A stretch of 64,000 bases of DNA from Gordonibacter sp. An230 (GCF_002159915.1 NZ_NFJP01000012.1:54704-118703); one strand, 5' to 3'; shown: positions 46,280 to 55,153, counted from the first letter of the stretch. The notes: generated by a model from the letters alone, not told the origin. Translations and numbers: made by a program.

Positions 46280-48553
46280 CTACTTTTCCTTGCGGTCGCG
46301 CAGCTCTCCCAGCTTGCGGGCCTCGCGGGCGCCCTTCGCGCCGCCGGCTCCCTGCAGGCCGCCGGCGTCGCGCGGCACGGTGCGGGCCACCTCGCCGCGG
46401 GCCAGCGCCTCCTCGCGCTCGCGTTCCTCGGCCATCATCTGCTCGAGCAGCGGGTCGCGCTCCACGGTGCGCGCGGCCTCGGCGCGGATGGCGGCGTAGC
46501 GCCCGGCCTCCACGCCCGTGCCGGCGCGCCCGGCCTCCAGGCTTGCGTTCGCGGCGTCGAAGGCGTCGTTCGTGTTCGCTTCGGAGAACCCGGGCGCCAC
46601 CACGCTGCCGAACGCGGCTACCTGCGCGCCGCCCTCGTCGGCGAGCGCGCGGCCATCGCCCATGCCGTCCACGGCCAGGCCCTTGAATGTGCAGTTGGGC
46701 GTGCCGTCGGCGTTCCAGGCGGGGGAGAGCTCGCCGGTGGTCTGGTCCGGGTAGTCGAAGTCGCTCTTTGCGGGTCGCCATTTGCCGGTCAGCTTCGCCA
46801 GCGCGTTTGCCGGCTCGTTCGTGAGCCAGAGCTTCGCCAAGTGCAACGCGTGCGTTGGTTTCACGTCGAAGGCCCAGTTCAGCTCCGACTTCTCGGCCAC
46901 CGTGTTCTCGGACAGGCGCTCGAACTCGGCCTTCAAGGCCCCCAGGCGCGCGTCGATGCGGCCGGTGCCGTTGTACAGCACGTCGTCCAGGCGGTTCATC
47001 TGCTCGCGCGCCTCGCGGATGCGCTTGTCGGTGGCGGCGGCCATCCCGGCGTCCAGGATGCCGTGCTCGCCCTTGATGCGGTTCAGGTCGAGCGCCGCGT
47101 CGTAGGTGGCGTCCACCATCTCGTCCACGCTCATGGAGGTGCTCTCGTAGTTCATGATGTGCTTCCACGAGGGCAGGATCATGCGCTCGCGATGCTCCTC
47201 GAACGTGCGGGCGCGCAAGCGATAGCCGTACTTCTCCGGGTTGTCGAACGCGATGGATCCCACGTCCAGAAACGGCGCCATGGGTGAGGTCAGCACCACG
47301 AGCCGCGGGTCGTAATTCACACGCTCGTACAAATGCTGCACGTAGGCCCCGGTCTCGCGCACGCTGGCGGCGGTCTGCTTGGGGATGCCCGTCATGAAGT
47401 ACAGGTCGAACCGCTCGCAGTTGGGGTGCGACAGCGCGTCGACGATGGTGTCCTCCAGCTCGGCCATGGTGTAGTGACCCTTGCCGAACGCCTTGCGCAC
47501 GTCGTCGTCGTGGCTCTCGGCCGAGATCTCCACCGACCAGTTGCCCAGGTTGTCGTCGAGCAGCTGGTAGAACTCGTCGCCGCCCGGCGGCGGGCCGAAG
47601 AACTCGAAGCCGATGGGGTTGTGCACCTTGCCCTTGAGCCCGGTGATGAACTCGTGCGTGTACGCCTCGCCCGCCTGCAGGAAGTCGTTCAGCACGAAGA
47701 TGGGGCCCCACACGTGGTTCTGCACGTTCTCAATGTCGCGGATGAGCAGCTTCGGGTCGCGCCAGGCCACGCGCCGGCGGCCGAAGTGGTTCTTGAACGC
47801 GTAGGCGCTGCCGCCGCAGGTGGCGCAGTTGCGCGCGCAGCCGCGGCACGTGAGGCTGGCCGTCACGGGGTACGAGAGCCACCCCTTCATGGGCAGGTAG
47901 CTGGTCATGTCGTGATGGCGCAGCACGCCCTTCATGGGGTAGGCGTAGTCAAGCGAGATGGCGTCCATGTCGTCGGGCACCCACGACAGCGGGTTGATGC
48001 GGATGGCCCCCGAGGCGTCCTTCCACGTGAGGTTCGGGATGTCCGACAGGTCGCCCACCGGTGTGTGCGTCTTGGCTGCCCGCGCCACGCGCTCGATGAG
48101 CATGCGCATGGGCTCCTCGGTGGAGTCGCCGCGGAACACGTAGTCGATGCAGTCGTACTTGATCAGGTCCTCGTGGAAGATCGACGACGACAGCCCGCCG
48201 AACGACACCGGCACGTCCGGGTGCAGGCGCTTCAATATCTTCGCCACCTCGATGGAGCCGTGGCAGTGCGGCATCCAGTGCAGATCGATGCCGAACATGT
48301 GCGAGTCCAGGCGCGCCAGGTTCTTCTCCACGTCGAAGTTCTTCTTGTGCAGCATCATCGACGCCAGGTTGTAGATGCGCGAGCGCAGCCCGTGGCGCTC
48401 CAGGTACTCGCAGAGCGTCGTGAGCCCCAACGGGTACATCTCGAAGATGGGCGTGGAGGGCACCATGTCGGACACGGGCCCGTACATGATGGAGCGCTCG
48501 CGGAAGTCGTAGGTCGCGGGCGCGTGGATGTATGTCATGTCGAGTGTTTGCAT
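46280..48553 (-). CDS. B12-binding/radical SAM protein
   Basis: This is a 757-residue protein of the cobalamin-dependent radical SAM class, resembling the TIGR04190-type proteins. The N-terminal ~230 residues look like the B12-binding Rossmann domain (GLTTLCEYLERHGLRSRIYNLA, VSFGGLSSSIFHEDLIKYDCIDYVFRGD). The [4Fe-4S] cluster motif CARNCATC lies at 239-246, with extra Cys236 just before. The last ~150 residues are Ala/Glu/Arg-rich and probably disordered. The substrate is unknown; such enzymes often methylate unactivated carbons. The start ATG 48553 lies seven bases after TATACT with no ribosome site, so a leaderless mRNA is likely. A second ATG lies five codons in. Confidence 0.85.
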   Translation of the reverse strand: MQTLDMTYIHAPATYDFRERSIMYGPVSDMVPSTPIFEMYPLGLTTLCEYLERHGLRSRIYNLASMMLHKKNFDVEKNLARLDSHMFGIDLHWMPHCHGSIEVAKILKRLHPDVPVSFGGLSSSIFHEDLIKYDCIDYVFRGDSTEEPMRMLIERVARAAKTHTPVGDLSDIPNLTWKDASGAIRINPLSWVPDDMDAISLDYAYPMKGVLRHHDMTSYLPMKGWLSYPVTASLTCRGCARNCATCGGSAYAFKNHFGRRRVAWRDPKLLIRDIENVQNHVWGPIFVLNDFLQAGEAYTHEFITGLKGKVHNPIGFEFFGPPPGGDEFYQLLDDNLGNWSVEISAESHDDDVRKAFGKGHYTMAELEDTIVDALSHPNCERFDLYFMTGIPKQTAASVRETGAYVQHLYERVNYDPRLVVLTSPMAPFLDVGSIAFDNPEKYGYRLRARTFEEHRERMILPSWKHIMNYESTSMSVDEMVDATYDAALDLNRIKGEHGILDAGMAAATDKRIREAREQMNRLDDVLYNGTGRIDARLGALKAEFERLSENTVAEKSELNWAFDVKPTHALHLAKLWLTNEPANALAKLTGKWRPAKSDFDYPDQTTGELSPAWNADGTPNCTFKGLAVDGMGDGRALADEGGAQVAAFGSVVAPGFSEANTNDAFDAANASLEAGRAGTGVEAGRYAAIRAEAARTVERDPLLEQMMAEEREREEALARGEVARTVPRDAGGLQGAGGAKGAREARKLGELRDRKEK

Positions 48554-48735
48554 AGGCCGAAGTATAGCGCTCGTTTCCGCGTTGTCCCGGCCGAATTCCC
48601 CGCGTCCCGTTTTTTCACAGGTTCGAGCCCCGCGCCCCGTCGCCCCGCGCCCCGCGCCCCGCGCCAGCTCGCCCGCGTTCCCACCGATTCGCCTCTGTGA
48701 CTTTGGAGGAGAGCGGGGGGGGGGGATGCTATGAT
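48528..48735. repeat. Direct repeat copy A: 5' end and promoter region of the radical SAM gene
   Basis: Two blocks (48528-48610 and about 48680-48735) recur in the same orientation at 52578-52733. The segment holds the radical SAM start and its minus-strand TATACT. It also holds a plus-strand promoter, TTGGAG (48703-48708) and TATGAT (48730-48735), separated by 21 bases that include an 11-G tract. In copy A the plus promoter faces only the end of the flavoprotein gene. Confidence 0.8.
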
Positions 48736-48758
48736 AGATGCCCTTGCGGCATAATGCA

Positions 48759-48791
48759 GGTCGCCCGGGCGCATTCATTGCCCGGGCGACC
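48759..48791. terminator. Hairpin after the flavoprotein gene
   Basis: The 12-bp stem GGTCGCCCGGGC / GCCCGGGCGACC has a 9-nt loop and lies downstream of the minus-strand flavoprotein stop. Confidence 0.6.
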
Positions 48792-48844
48792 GTCGATTAG
48801 TCGGAGGTGGGGAGGGAGGGTTTGTCTCCGCCCGAGGTGTGGCC

Positions 48845-50839
48845 TTACTTGCCGTTTGCCTTGTCGAGCGCCTGCTGGACGGCGTTCTTCAGGGCGTTGC
48901 TGGCCGTGGTTGCGCCGGTAACCGTATCGACATCGGTCGAATTCGCTTCGATCATCGCCTGTGGCATTGTGTCCCAGAGATCGCGGGTGACCGTGCTCGT
49001 TTCATGCTGTTCGACCACTTCGATATTGGTCATTTTGCCGCTTTCGACTTTCACTTTGACCACGACGTACTCGTGAATGCCTTCAGCTGCGCCTGCGTAT
49101 TCGTTTTCGCCGCATGTGACGTTTGCGGTGGGATCGTCCACTGCTACCATGTCGCTAGGGATGTCGGCCGTTTCTACTGAGATCTCGGGACCGTCATCCT
49201 TGGAGGCTGCGGCATTCGCGCCAGCCGTCCTGCCGCTATAAAGGCATTCAGCGATATTGCCTCCGGCGATGTAAGCGCCCGCCCAGAACGAGCCGAATTC
49301 GCCCGCTCCATACAGATGAGGGATTGGGTTGTCGCGCGCATCGAGAATTTGGCAATTGACGTCGCGCTTCGCTCCGCCCTGCGCGTTCACGAATCCACCG
49401 AACACTTTCGCTGCGTAAAACGGCGGCGTTTCGATGGGCGCAAGCGTTTCCGGTGCGCGATTGAATTCCATGTCATGTCCGGCGTCGCAGTACGAATTGT
49501 AATCGGAGACGGTTTGCTCGAGCGCTGCTGCGTCGACGCCTATTTTCTCGGCTAGCTCTGAAATGGTGTCGGCTGAGAGGTAGACCGATTCGTCGGTGAT
49601 GCCGTAATCGGTCGATCGAACGACGCCGGTCGCGTCCATCACAGCCCACATATCCTTTGGCAGCTGGATGTTCTGCGGCGTGTTTCCAATGGCCAAATGT
49701 CCATGGTGCTGGTATCCGCTTTCAGCCATGAAGCGCTTGCCGAAGATGTCGACGTAGATGTTGTTTCCGTTGGAGCCCCAGCGGATGGAAGAAGTGCAGC
49801 CCCAGTAGACCCGGTCGATGTTGGGTACCTTCGATTCGATATAGGGTCCCGAAAGCGCCGACATGTGCCACAGCTGCGCGCCGATCTCCGTTGTCATGGT
49901 GATGCCGTCTCCGGTGTTGTGAATGGATCCGACCGGATAGGAGCCAACTCGGTGCGCGTAGGTTTCCAGCATGTTGAGGTTCGCTTCGTAGCTGCCGCAT
50001 GACAACACGATACCGTTACGCGCAAGCACGCTAACGTTCTTGCCATTGTGCTTGACGACAAGACCGGTCACGACACCCGTGGCCGAGTCGCGCACGAGCT
50101 TCGTCGCGGGGGCGTTGAACCATACCGTAATACTGTCGAGACGGTTCTCCACCTGCTTTCGCAGTAGTTTCCAAAGCTTCTTTTCGTTGTTGTCAGGTGC
50201 ATTGACCTGCATGGAGTGGCAGATGCGTTGGTTGTTGCGCTCTCCGTTGGGCCAGATGGCGTATTCGTTGTATTCCCATTTGCCGCTGTCGTCCTGAGCG
50301 AGCCAGTTCGTGGAGGAAGCATCGGCGAAGACCACAGGTCCGAACATCTCGATTGCCTCCTCTTTCGTGTCGAACGTTTTCGCAGGTGTCGAAACCGTTG
50401 CTCCGAGAGATTCGAGCCACGCCTTGTTTTCCTTGCCGCCCTTGGCCATGTAACGTAGAATCTCCTCGGTGGCGTCGCGATGGCCGTCGGCCATGGCCTT
50501 GAGGAACTGGTAGCCGTCTTCCTCGTTCTCCCATGTCAGCATGACTTGCTCACAGTAGCGGGAGTTGCCGCCTTCTTCGTGCTCAGGAGCCTTGTCGATG
50601 AGCAGCACCCGGGCGCCGTTGTCCGCGGCAGTGATAGCTGCTGCGGCACCTGCATCACCGAATCCCACGACCACAACGTCGTACGAGGTGTCCCAGTCGG
50701 CAGCGTCGCTTGTCGTCGTCTCGCTTTTTGAAGACGAAGGCGCGCATCCGGCAAGACCCGTGAGTCCGACTGCTCCCGCTGCCAACCCTGCTCCCATGAG
50801 GAATTGCCTTCTCGATACCCCGTTGATCTGATTGCCCAT
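48845..50839 (-). CDS. Tat-exported FAD/FMN fumarate reductase-like flavoprotein
   Basis: The 664-residue protein starts with a Tat signal (SRRQFLMGAG) that ends in a lipobox-like LAGC, so it is probably a lipoprotein on the outer face of the membrane. The FAD-binding fold follows (VVVVGFGDAGAAAAITAADNGARVLLIDKAP), with the fumarate reductase/succinate dehydrogenase flavoprotein layout. The C-terminal ~85 residues are an FMN-binding domain with the flavinylation motif DTVTGATT. It should reduce an organic acceptor using electrons passed via FMN; the substrate is not predictable. AAGGAGGAGG precedes the ATG. The gene is divergent from a LuxR regulator with a palindrome between them. Confidence 0.92.
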   Translation of the reverse strand: MGNQINGVSRRQFLMGAGLAAGAVGLTGLAGCAPSSSKSETTTSDAADWDTSYDVVVVGFGDAGAAAAITAADNGARVLLIDKAPEHEEGGNSRYCEQVMLTWENEEDGYQFLKAMADGHRDATEEILRYMAKGGKENKAWLESLGATVSTPAKTFDTKEEAIEMFGPVVFADASSTNWLAQDDSGKWEYNEYAIWPNGERNNQRICHSMQVNAPDNNEKKLWKLLRKQVENRLDSITVWFNAPATKLVRDSATGVVTGLVVKHNGKNVSVLARNGIVLSCGSYEANLNMLETYAHRVGSYPVGSIHNTGDGITMTTEIGAQLWHMSALSGPYIESKVPNIDRVYWGCTSSIRWGSNGNNIYVDIFGKRFMAESGYQHHGHLAIGNTPQNIQLPKDMWAVMDATGVVRSTDYGITDESVYLSADTISELAEKIGVDAAALEQTVSDYNSYCDAGHDMEFNRAPETLAPIETPPFYAAKVFGGFVNAQGGAKRDVNCQILDARDNPIPHLYGAGEFGSFWAGAYIAGGNIAECLYSGRTAGANAAASKDDGPEISVETADIPSDMVAVDDPTANVTCGENEYAGAAEGIHEYVVVKVKVESGKMTNIEVVEQHETSTVTRDLWDTMPQAMIEANSTDVDTVTGATTASNALKNAVQQALDKANGK

Positions 50840-50968
50840 AGCGATCCTCCTCCTTGTTCGGTTCGATTCGCTTCCCTTGCAGGGATGGGCCGATTGTCTT
50901 TGACGCGGTCGGAACAGGTAACGGACAAAAAGGGATAGTTTCCGAAAAAACGAGCGTGGAGGAAAAAT

Positions 50969-50983
50969 AGGACAAATTGTCCT
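50969..50983. promoter_or_regulatory. Palindromic operator candidate between flavoprotein and LuxR genes
   Basis: AGGACAAATTGTCCT is a perfect 7-1-7 palindrome about 130 bases upstream of the flavoprotein ATG and 64 upstream of the luxR ATG. A TATGAT at 51020-51025 is a likely luxR -10. LuxR binding is inferred. Confidence 0.5.
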
Positions 50984-51046
50984 ATGGCCCGTGCAGCGGG
51001 GGTGATGTGTCTCGTATGCTATGATTTTCTGGGGAGAGGGGGATGC

Positions 51047-52501
51047 ATGAAAGACAGTCGTGTGCAGGGGAGTCGACAGCTAGCGGCAACGTCGATCGGC
51101 GCCGGGGTGTATTGGGCGAGCATTCTTCTTCAGGTTTTCTACCATACCGGTTCGGCAAGCGTGGATGCTGCCGGCTCTTCCCTTCTTGGCAATGCGCGCA
51201 TGGACAACCTTGCGTTCATATTGCTCATCTGCCTCAGCCTAACATTGCTCACGACCCGATTCGGAACCATGCGGTTTTGCCGCGTTCTCGTTTCGGCCGC
51301 GTTTTTTGCAAGCGTTACCATGCTGTTGGTTTCGTTGGCGTCGGCATTCGTCGATTCGGAGTTCTCTACCTGGGTTTCCCCTGTGCTCAGGATACTCCGA
51401 AGCGCATGCTTCGCGCTTCTCATGCTTTCGTGGGGATACGTGTTTGCTCGTTTGAACAAATACAACGCCTTCATATCGGTAACTTTGACGATGCTCGTTG
51501 CAGCATTCGTGTTTCTTCTCTGCTCCGTATGCTTTCAACCAATAGAGAGATTGTTGGATCAAGTCCTTTTGCCTATCTCGGCGTTTCTGCAGCTTGGCCT
51601 GTTCAAGCATGAAGAAGAAGATCGGCTTGTTTCTGGCGCGGTTTCCGGAGACAGGAAGAGGGTGGCTGTCTCTTTTGTGGGCTCGCGCATCGTGTTCGGC
51701 CTGATAGTGGGTATTTTGAGCGCCATCGGGGATATACGCGTTCGTACTGAGAGTTTCGACGAGGACTTTTCGCAGGTAGTTGCTCTCGTGCTGGCGGTCG
51801 TCGTTCTGATCGCCCTCCTTGTTCAGTGGAAGACCGGTAAGCTGACGGGCTATCTTCCCGTCTTGATTTTCGTGATCGCTGGCGTGATCGCGGCACCGTG
51901 CCTCATGTCGAAGCAGAGTCTTTTCGCGCTGCTTGGTCAGGTTGTTTGGCTTTCTTGGATTGTCATGTCTTCCGTGCAGTTGTCCGAGATGAAGGAGCGG
52001 CTTGGAGTGGGTGCGGCTTTTCTGAGCTTTGCCGAGAAGACGGTAGTCATATTGTTTTGGCTGATCGGCGTAGCGTTCGGTCAGCTGTTTTACGATTCGA
52101 TATTCGCGGACAATGCAGCGCTTGCCGATTACGTCCAATACGGTCTTGCCCTTATCGCGCTCTCCTACTTCTCGATCAGCCTTCAAAGGATGCTGAGCAT
52201 AAGGGATTTCGAAAAGATCGTGCACGAGGTGGTTTCCGACTCCGAAGAGACGTTGGCGTACATTTACGATCGCATCGCAGAAGACTTCCAGCTTACGCAT
52301 CGCGAACGCGAAGTCCTCTCTCTTTTGGCGCAGGGTCATACCAGGCGCATCATCTGCGAACGACTCGTCATCTCTGACGGGACGGCCAAATCGCACATCG
52401 GGCATATTTATGAAAAAGTCGGTGTGAATAAGAAAGACGGTCTTCTCGAATTGGTGGAGCGCTACAAAAGAGAGCCGATGCGACAGATGTCTGGAAAGTA
52501 G
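51047..52501 (+). CDS. Membrane-anchored LuxR-family regulator
   Basis: The 484-residue protein has about 12 hydrophobic helices in residues 1-405. A C-terminal LuxR-type HTH follows (DFQLTHREREVLSLLAQGHTRRIICERLVISDGTAKSHIGHIYEKVGVNKKDGLLELV). This architecture is typical of Eggerthellaceae regulators paired with flavoprotein reductases, where the membrane part is thought to sense the substrate. The ATG at 51047 follows GAGAGGGGG. It is divergent from the flavoprotein and probably controls it. Confidence 0.9.
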   Translation: MKDSRVQGSRQLAATSIGAGVYWASILLQVFYHTGSASVDAAGSSLLGNARMDNLAFILLICLSLTLLTTRFGTMRFCRVLVSAAFFASVTMLLVSLASAFVDSEFSTWVSPVLRILRSACFALLMLSWGYVFARLNKYNAFISVTLTMLVAAFVFLLCSVCFQPIERLLDQVLLPISAFLQLGLFKHEEEDRLVSGAVSGDRKRVAVSFVGSRIVFGLIVGILSAIGDIRVRTESFDEDFSQVVALVLAVVVLIALLVQWKTGKLTGYLPVLIFVIAGVIAAPCLMSKQSLFALLGQVVWLSWIVMSSVQLSEMKERLGVGAAFLSFAEKTVVILFWLIGVAFGQLFYDSIFADNAALADYVQYGLALIALSYFSISLQRMLSIRDFEKIVHEVVSDSEETLAYIYDRIAEDFQLTHREREVLSLLAQGHTRRIICERLVISDGTAKSHIGHIYEKVGVNKKDGLLELVERYKREPMRQMSGK

Positions 52502-52577
52502 GTCGCTTCGCACCCATCCAACAGAACATGCCGGGTGCGTGAAGGTGCGACGGGGCGTTGCGTCGTGAGGCATACTA

Positions 52578-52733
52578 GATGTATGTCATGTCAAGTGCTT
52601 GCATAGGCCAGAAGCATAGCGCTCGTTTCCGCGTTGTCCCGGCCGAATTCCTCGCGTCCCGCGCCCCACGCCCGCCGCCCCCACCGATTCCCCTCTGTGT
52701 CTTTGGAGGAGAGGCGGCGGGGAATGCTATGAT
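52578..52733. repeat. Direct repeat copy B with a truncated radical SAM start
   Basis: This copy matches 48528-48735 closely, with a few substitutions and a shortened GC-rich middle. On the minus strand it carries the first nine codons of the radical SAM gene (MQALDMTYI) and then TAG at 52577-52575, where the homology stops. Its minus-strand -10 is altered to TATGCT. The plus-strand promoter (TTGGAG 52703-52708, 19 bases, TATGAT 52728-52733) is well placed to drive the amidohydrolase. Confidence 0.8.
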
Positions 52734-52781
52734 ACGGCCCATACGAAATGCACGAGGTCCGGGAGAAAAGGCGGGACGGCC

Positions 52782-54137
52782 ATGCTACTGTGCGCGCAAT
52801 ACATGCTTCCCATCACATCGAAGCCGTTCAAGGACGGGGCCGTGCTCGTCCGCGACGGTGTGATCCGCGATATCGGCACGTCCGACATGCTCAAGCTGCG
52901 CTATCCCGAAGAGGATGTCGTCGATTACGGTCAGGCAGCTCTCATGCCGGGGCTCGTCGACCTGCACACCCATCTTGAGAACTCCGTCATGCGCGGAATC
53001 GTGCACGACGTGCCCTACACCACATGGATCGCATCGATGCTCGAGAAGAGCGCGAAGATGGACGTGAGCGATTGGTACGATTCGGCCATCCTCGGCGGCC
53101 TCGAGGCGCTTTCGAGCGGTATCACCACGGTCGCCGACATCACCACCACCGGTGCTGCCTGCACCGCCACGCAGAAGCTCGGCATGCGCAGCGTCATCTA
53201 CCGCGAGGTGGGCGCCATGGACAAGCGCCGCGTTGGCTACGCCATGCGCGTGGCCGAGAACGACATCATGCACTGGCGTGAGGAGGTGGACGGCGACCGC
53301 ATCACCATCGGCATCGCGCCGGCGGCCATGTACGTGTGCCACCCATCCGTGTTCTCGAAGGTGTCCGAGTTCGCGCGACGCGAGGGCGTGCCCGTCGCCA
53401 TGCACATGGCGGGCAATCGCGAGGAGTACAACTTCATCAAATATGGCTCCTCGCCGTTCTCCGTTCACACCATGGACCAGAAGCGCGGCTACGTGGAGAT
53501 CCCGCCGTGGCTGCCCACCGGCACGACGCCCGTGCGCTATGCGCTGAACTGGGGTGCGTTCGAGTCCGACAACGTGCTGGCCATCCATTGCGTGCATGTG
53601 GACGACAAGGATGTGCAGAAGCTCAAGGAGTACGACGTGGCGGTGGCCTCGTGTCCGCGTTGCAACGCGCAGCTCGGCATGGGCGTGGCTCCGCTCAACG
53701 AATTCCTGCGCGCCGGATTGCGCTTGGGCCTCGGAACCGACTCGCCGGCCGCCACCGACTCCACCGACATGCTCATGGAGATGCGCATCGGCATGCTCGT
53801 GCAGCGCGCGGTGAACGTGGGCGACTTCCTCGATTCGGCCACCATGTTGGAGATGGCCACCATCGGCGGCGCCCGCGCGCTCAAACTGGACGACAAGATA
53901 GGATCGTTGGACATCGGGAAACGCGCCGACATCGTGGCTGTGGACCTATCAGGTTCGCACCAAACGCCCACCACCGACCCCGTGTCGGCGGTGGTGAACA
54001 CGTGCAGCGGAGCCGACGTGCTCATGACCATGGTGGACGGCATCGTCCTGTACGAGAAGAGCAAGTGGAACGTGGGCGTGGAGGTTGCGAAGAACATCGC
54101 CCGTGTTATCGAGATCCGCGGCAAGTTGAGGATGTAG
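52782..54137 (+). CDS. Amidohydrolase (cytosine/SAH-deaminase-like superfamily)
   Basis: The 451-residue enzyme is a TIM-barrel metal-dependent hydrolase. Metal ligands are seen in DLHTHLE (His62, His64), in HMAGNREE, in AIHCVHVDD, and the catalytic Asp in GTDSPAATDSTDM. Overall it resembles the MtaD/SsnA/aminofutalosine-deaminase group, which removes amino groups from purines or related rings. The usual HxAET segment reads HMAGN, so the Glu that contacts the purine ring in SAH deaminases is missing and the substrate may differ. A weak GGACGG precedes the ATG. The promoter is probably in repeat copy B. Confidence 0.85.
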   Translation: MLLCAQYMLPITSKPFKDGAVLVRDGVIRDIGTSDMLKLRYPEEDVVDYGQAALMPGLVDLHTHLENSVMRGIVHDVPYTTWIASMLEKSAKMDVSDWYDSAILGGLEALSSGITTVADITTTGAACTATQKLGMRSVIYREVGAMDKRRVGYAMRVAENDIMHWREEVDGDRITIGIAPAAMYVCHPSVFSKVSEFARREGVPVAMHMAGNREEYNFIKYGSSPFSVHTMDQKRGYVEIPPWLPTGTTPVRYALNWGAFESDNVLAIHCVHVDDKDVQKLKEYDVAVASCPRCNAQLGMGVAPLNEFLRAGLRLGLGTDSPAATDSTDMLMEMRIGMLVQRAVNVGDFLDSATMLEMATIGGARALKLDDKIGSLDIGKRADIVAVDLSGSHQTPTTDPVSAVVNTCSGADVLMTMVDGIVLYEKSKWNVGVEVAKNIARVIEIRGKLRM

Positions 54138-54140
54138 ACG

Positions 54141-54344
54141 ATGAGTGCGAAACAGAAGCTGACGGCGAATCAGAGAAGCGAGCGCATCAAGGCTGCGCAG
54201 GAGCGCGAGCGACGCGAGAAAGAACGGCGGGAGGCGGCCGAGCGGACCAAAAGGGTGTTCACGGTCGTCGTCTGCATCATCCTTGTGCTGGCGCTCGGCA
54301 TTCCTACGGTGGGTCTTGCTTTTTTGGGCGGGGGAGCGGCGTAG
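54141..54344 (+). CDS. Small single-helix membrane protein
   Basis: The 67-residue product has a highly charged N-terminal helix (SERIKAAQERERREKERREAAERTKR), probably a coiled coil, followed by one membrane helix (VFTVVVCIILVLALGIPTVGLAFL). No family is recognised. It begins three bases after the amidohydrolase stop and probably shares its transcript. Confidence 0.65.
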   Translation: MSAKQKLTANQRSERIKAAQERERREKERREAAERTKRVFTVVVCIILVLALGIPTVGLAFLGGGAA

Positions 54345-54611
54345 AGCCGCGTGATCGGGTCCGGGCGCCCAGCTGCCGCCCAACCCGCTTGAGACGGCAC
54401 CGATGCTCGTGCGCTTTCGCGCGTGCGCGGCGAGGGGTCGGTTCCGGGTGCCCCACCGGCACATTCGCGGGCCATACGCTTTCGCGCGTGCGCGCGATAA
54501 GGGGTAGCAGGTTGACTCCCGTCTTGTCGTAGGGCGTGATGCGCTTTCGCGCGCACGCGCGATAGGGGGTGACCAGCAGACCGTTCGCGTGCGCCTGCGC
54601 GATAAGGTACT

Positions 54612-54643
54612 ACGGTCCAGACTCCTACGGGAGGCAGCAGTGG
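54612..54643 (+). other. 16S rRNA fragment inside array 2
   Basis: Thirty-two bases, including ACTCCTACGGGAGGCAGCAG, match the universally conserved 16S rRNA region near E. coli positions 320-360. Repeat units flank it on both sides. It is a fragment, not an rRNA gene. Confidence 0.85.
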
Positions 54644-55137
54644 ATGCGTTTTCGCGCGCACGCGCGATAAGGGGCCAGGCAGCGCTGCGTGTCGAGCAGG
54701 AACGCGTCGATGCGCTTTCTCGCGTGCGCATGATAAGGAGCAGCGGATGCTTCGCGATGTGCGCATAGGCGAAACGGTGTGCTTTCGCGCATGGCAAGGA
54801 GCCACGCACAAGCACGCTACAGGGGTGCCGCCGATGATTCGTGCGTTTTCACGCGTGCGCGCGATAAGGAGCGACGCGGAGGGGCCGGGGCCGCGAGCGC
54901 TGGCAAGTGCGCTTTCGCGCGTGCGCGCGACGCGCGATGCCCCTCGGCCTCGGTGAGGTAGTTGCGCAGAATCGTGCGCTTTCGCGCGTGCGTGCGACGC
55001 GCGATTGGCCGGGGCTTGCACGTGCCCTCTTGCGGCATCTATTCGCTTTCGCGCGATGCGCGATCGAGGTTGTGCCGCTGCGTGTTGCACGTCTTCGTGC
55101 ACTTTCGCACGTGCGTGCGACGCGCTATAAAGAGCGA

Positions 55138-55153
55138 TGTTTCACGTGAAACA
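55138..55153. promoter_or_regulatory. Perfect parS site inside array 2
   Basis: TGTTTCACGTGAAACA is the consensus ParB-binding parS sequence used in chromosome segregation by many bacteria. It lies in the insert between the repeats at 55099 and 55174. Whether it works here or is only a captured copy cannot be told from sequence. Confidence 0.75.

Noticed and set aside
48615..48640. tRNA T-loop-like GGTTCGAGCC
   Set aside because: The surrounding sequence cannot fold as acceptor, D and anticodon arms; it is C-rich repeat sequence. No tRNA was found in the window.
54170..55102. Long minus-strand frame across array 2 (Arg/Ala-rich, 310 aa)
   Set aside because: It is a translation of the GC-rich palindromic repeats (recurring RARKRI-like words) and matches no family. 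It also overlaps a real gene start.
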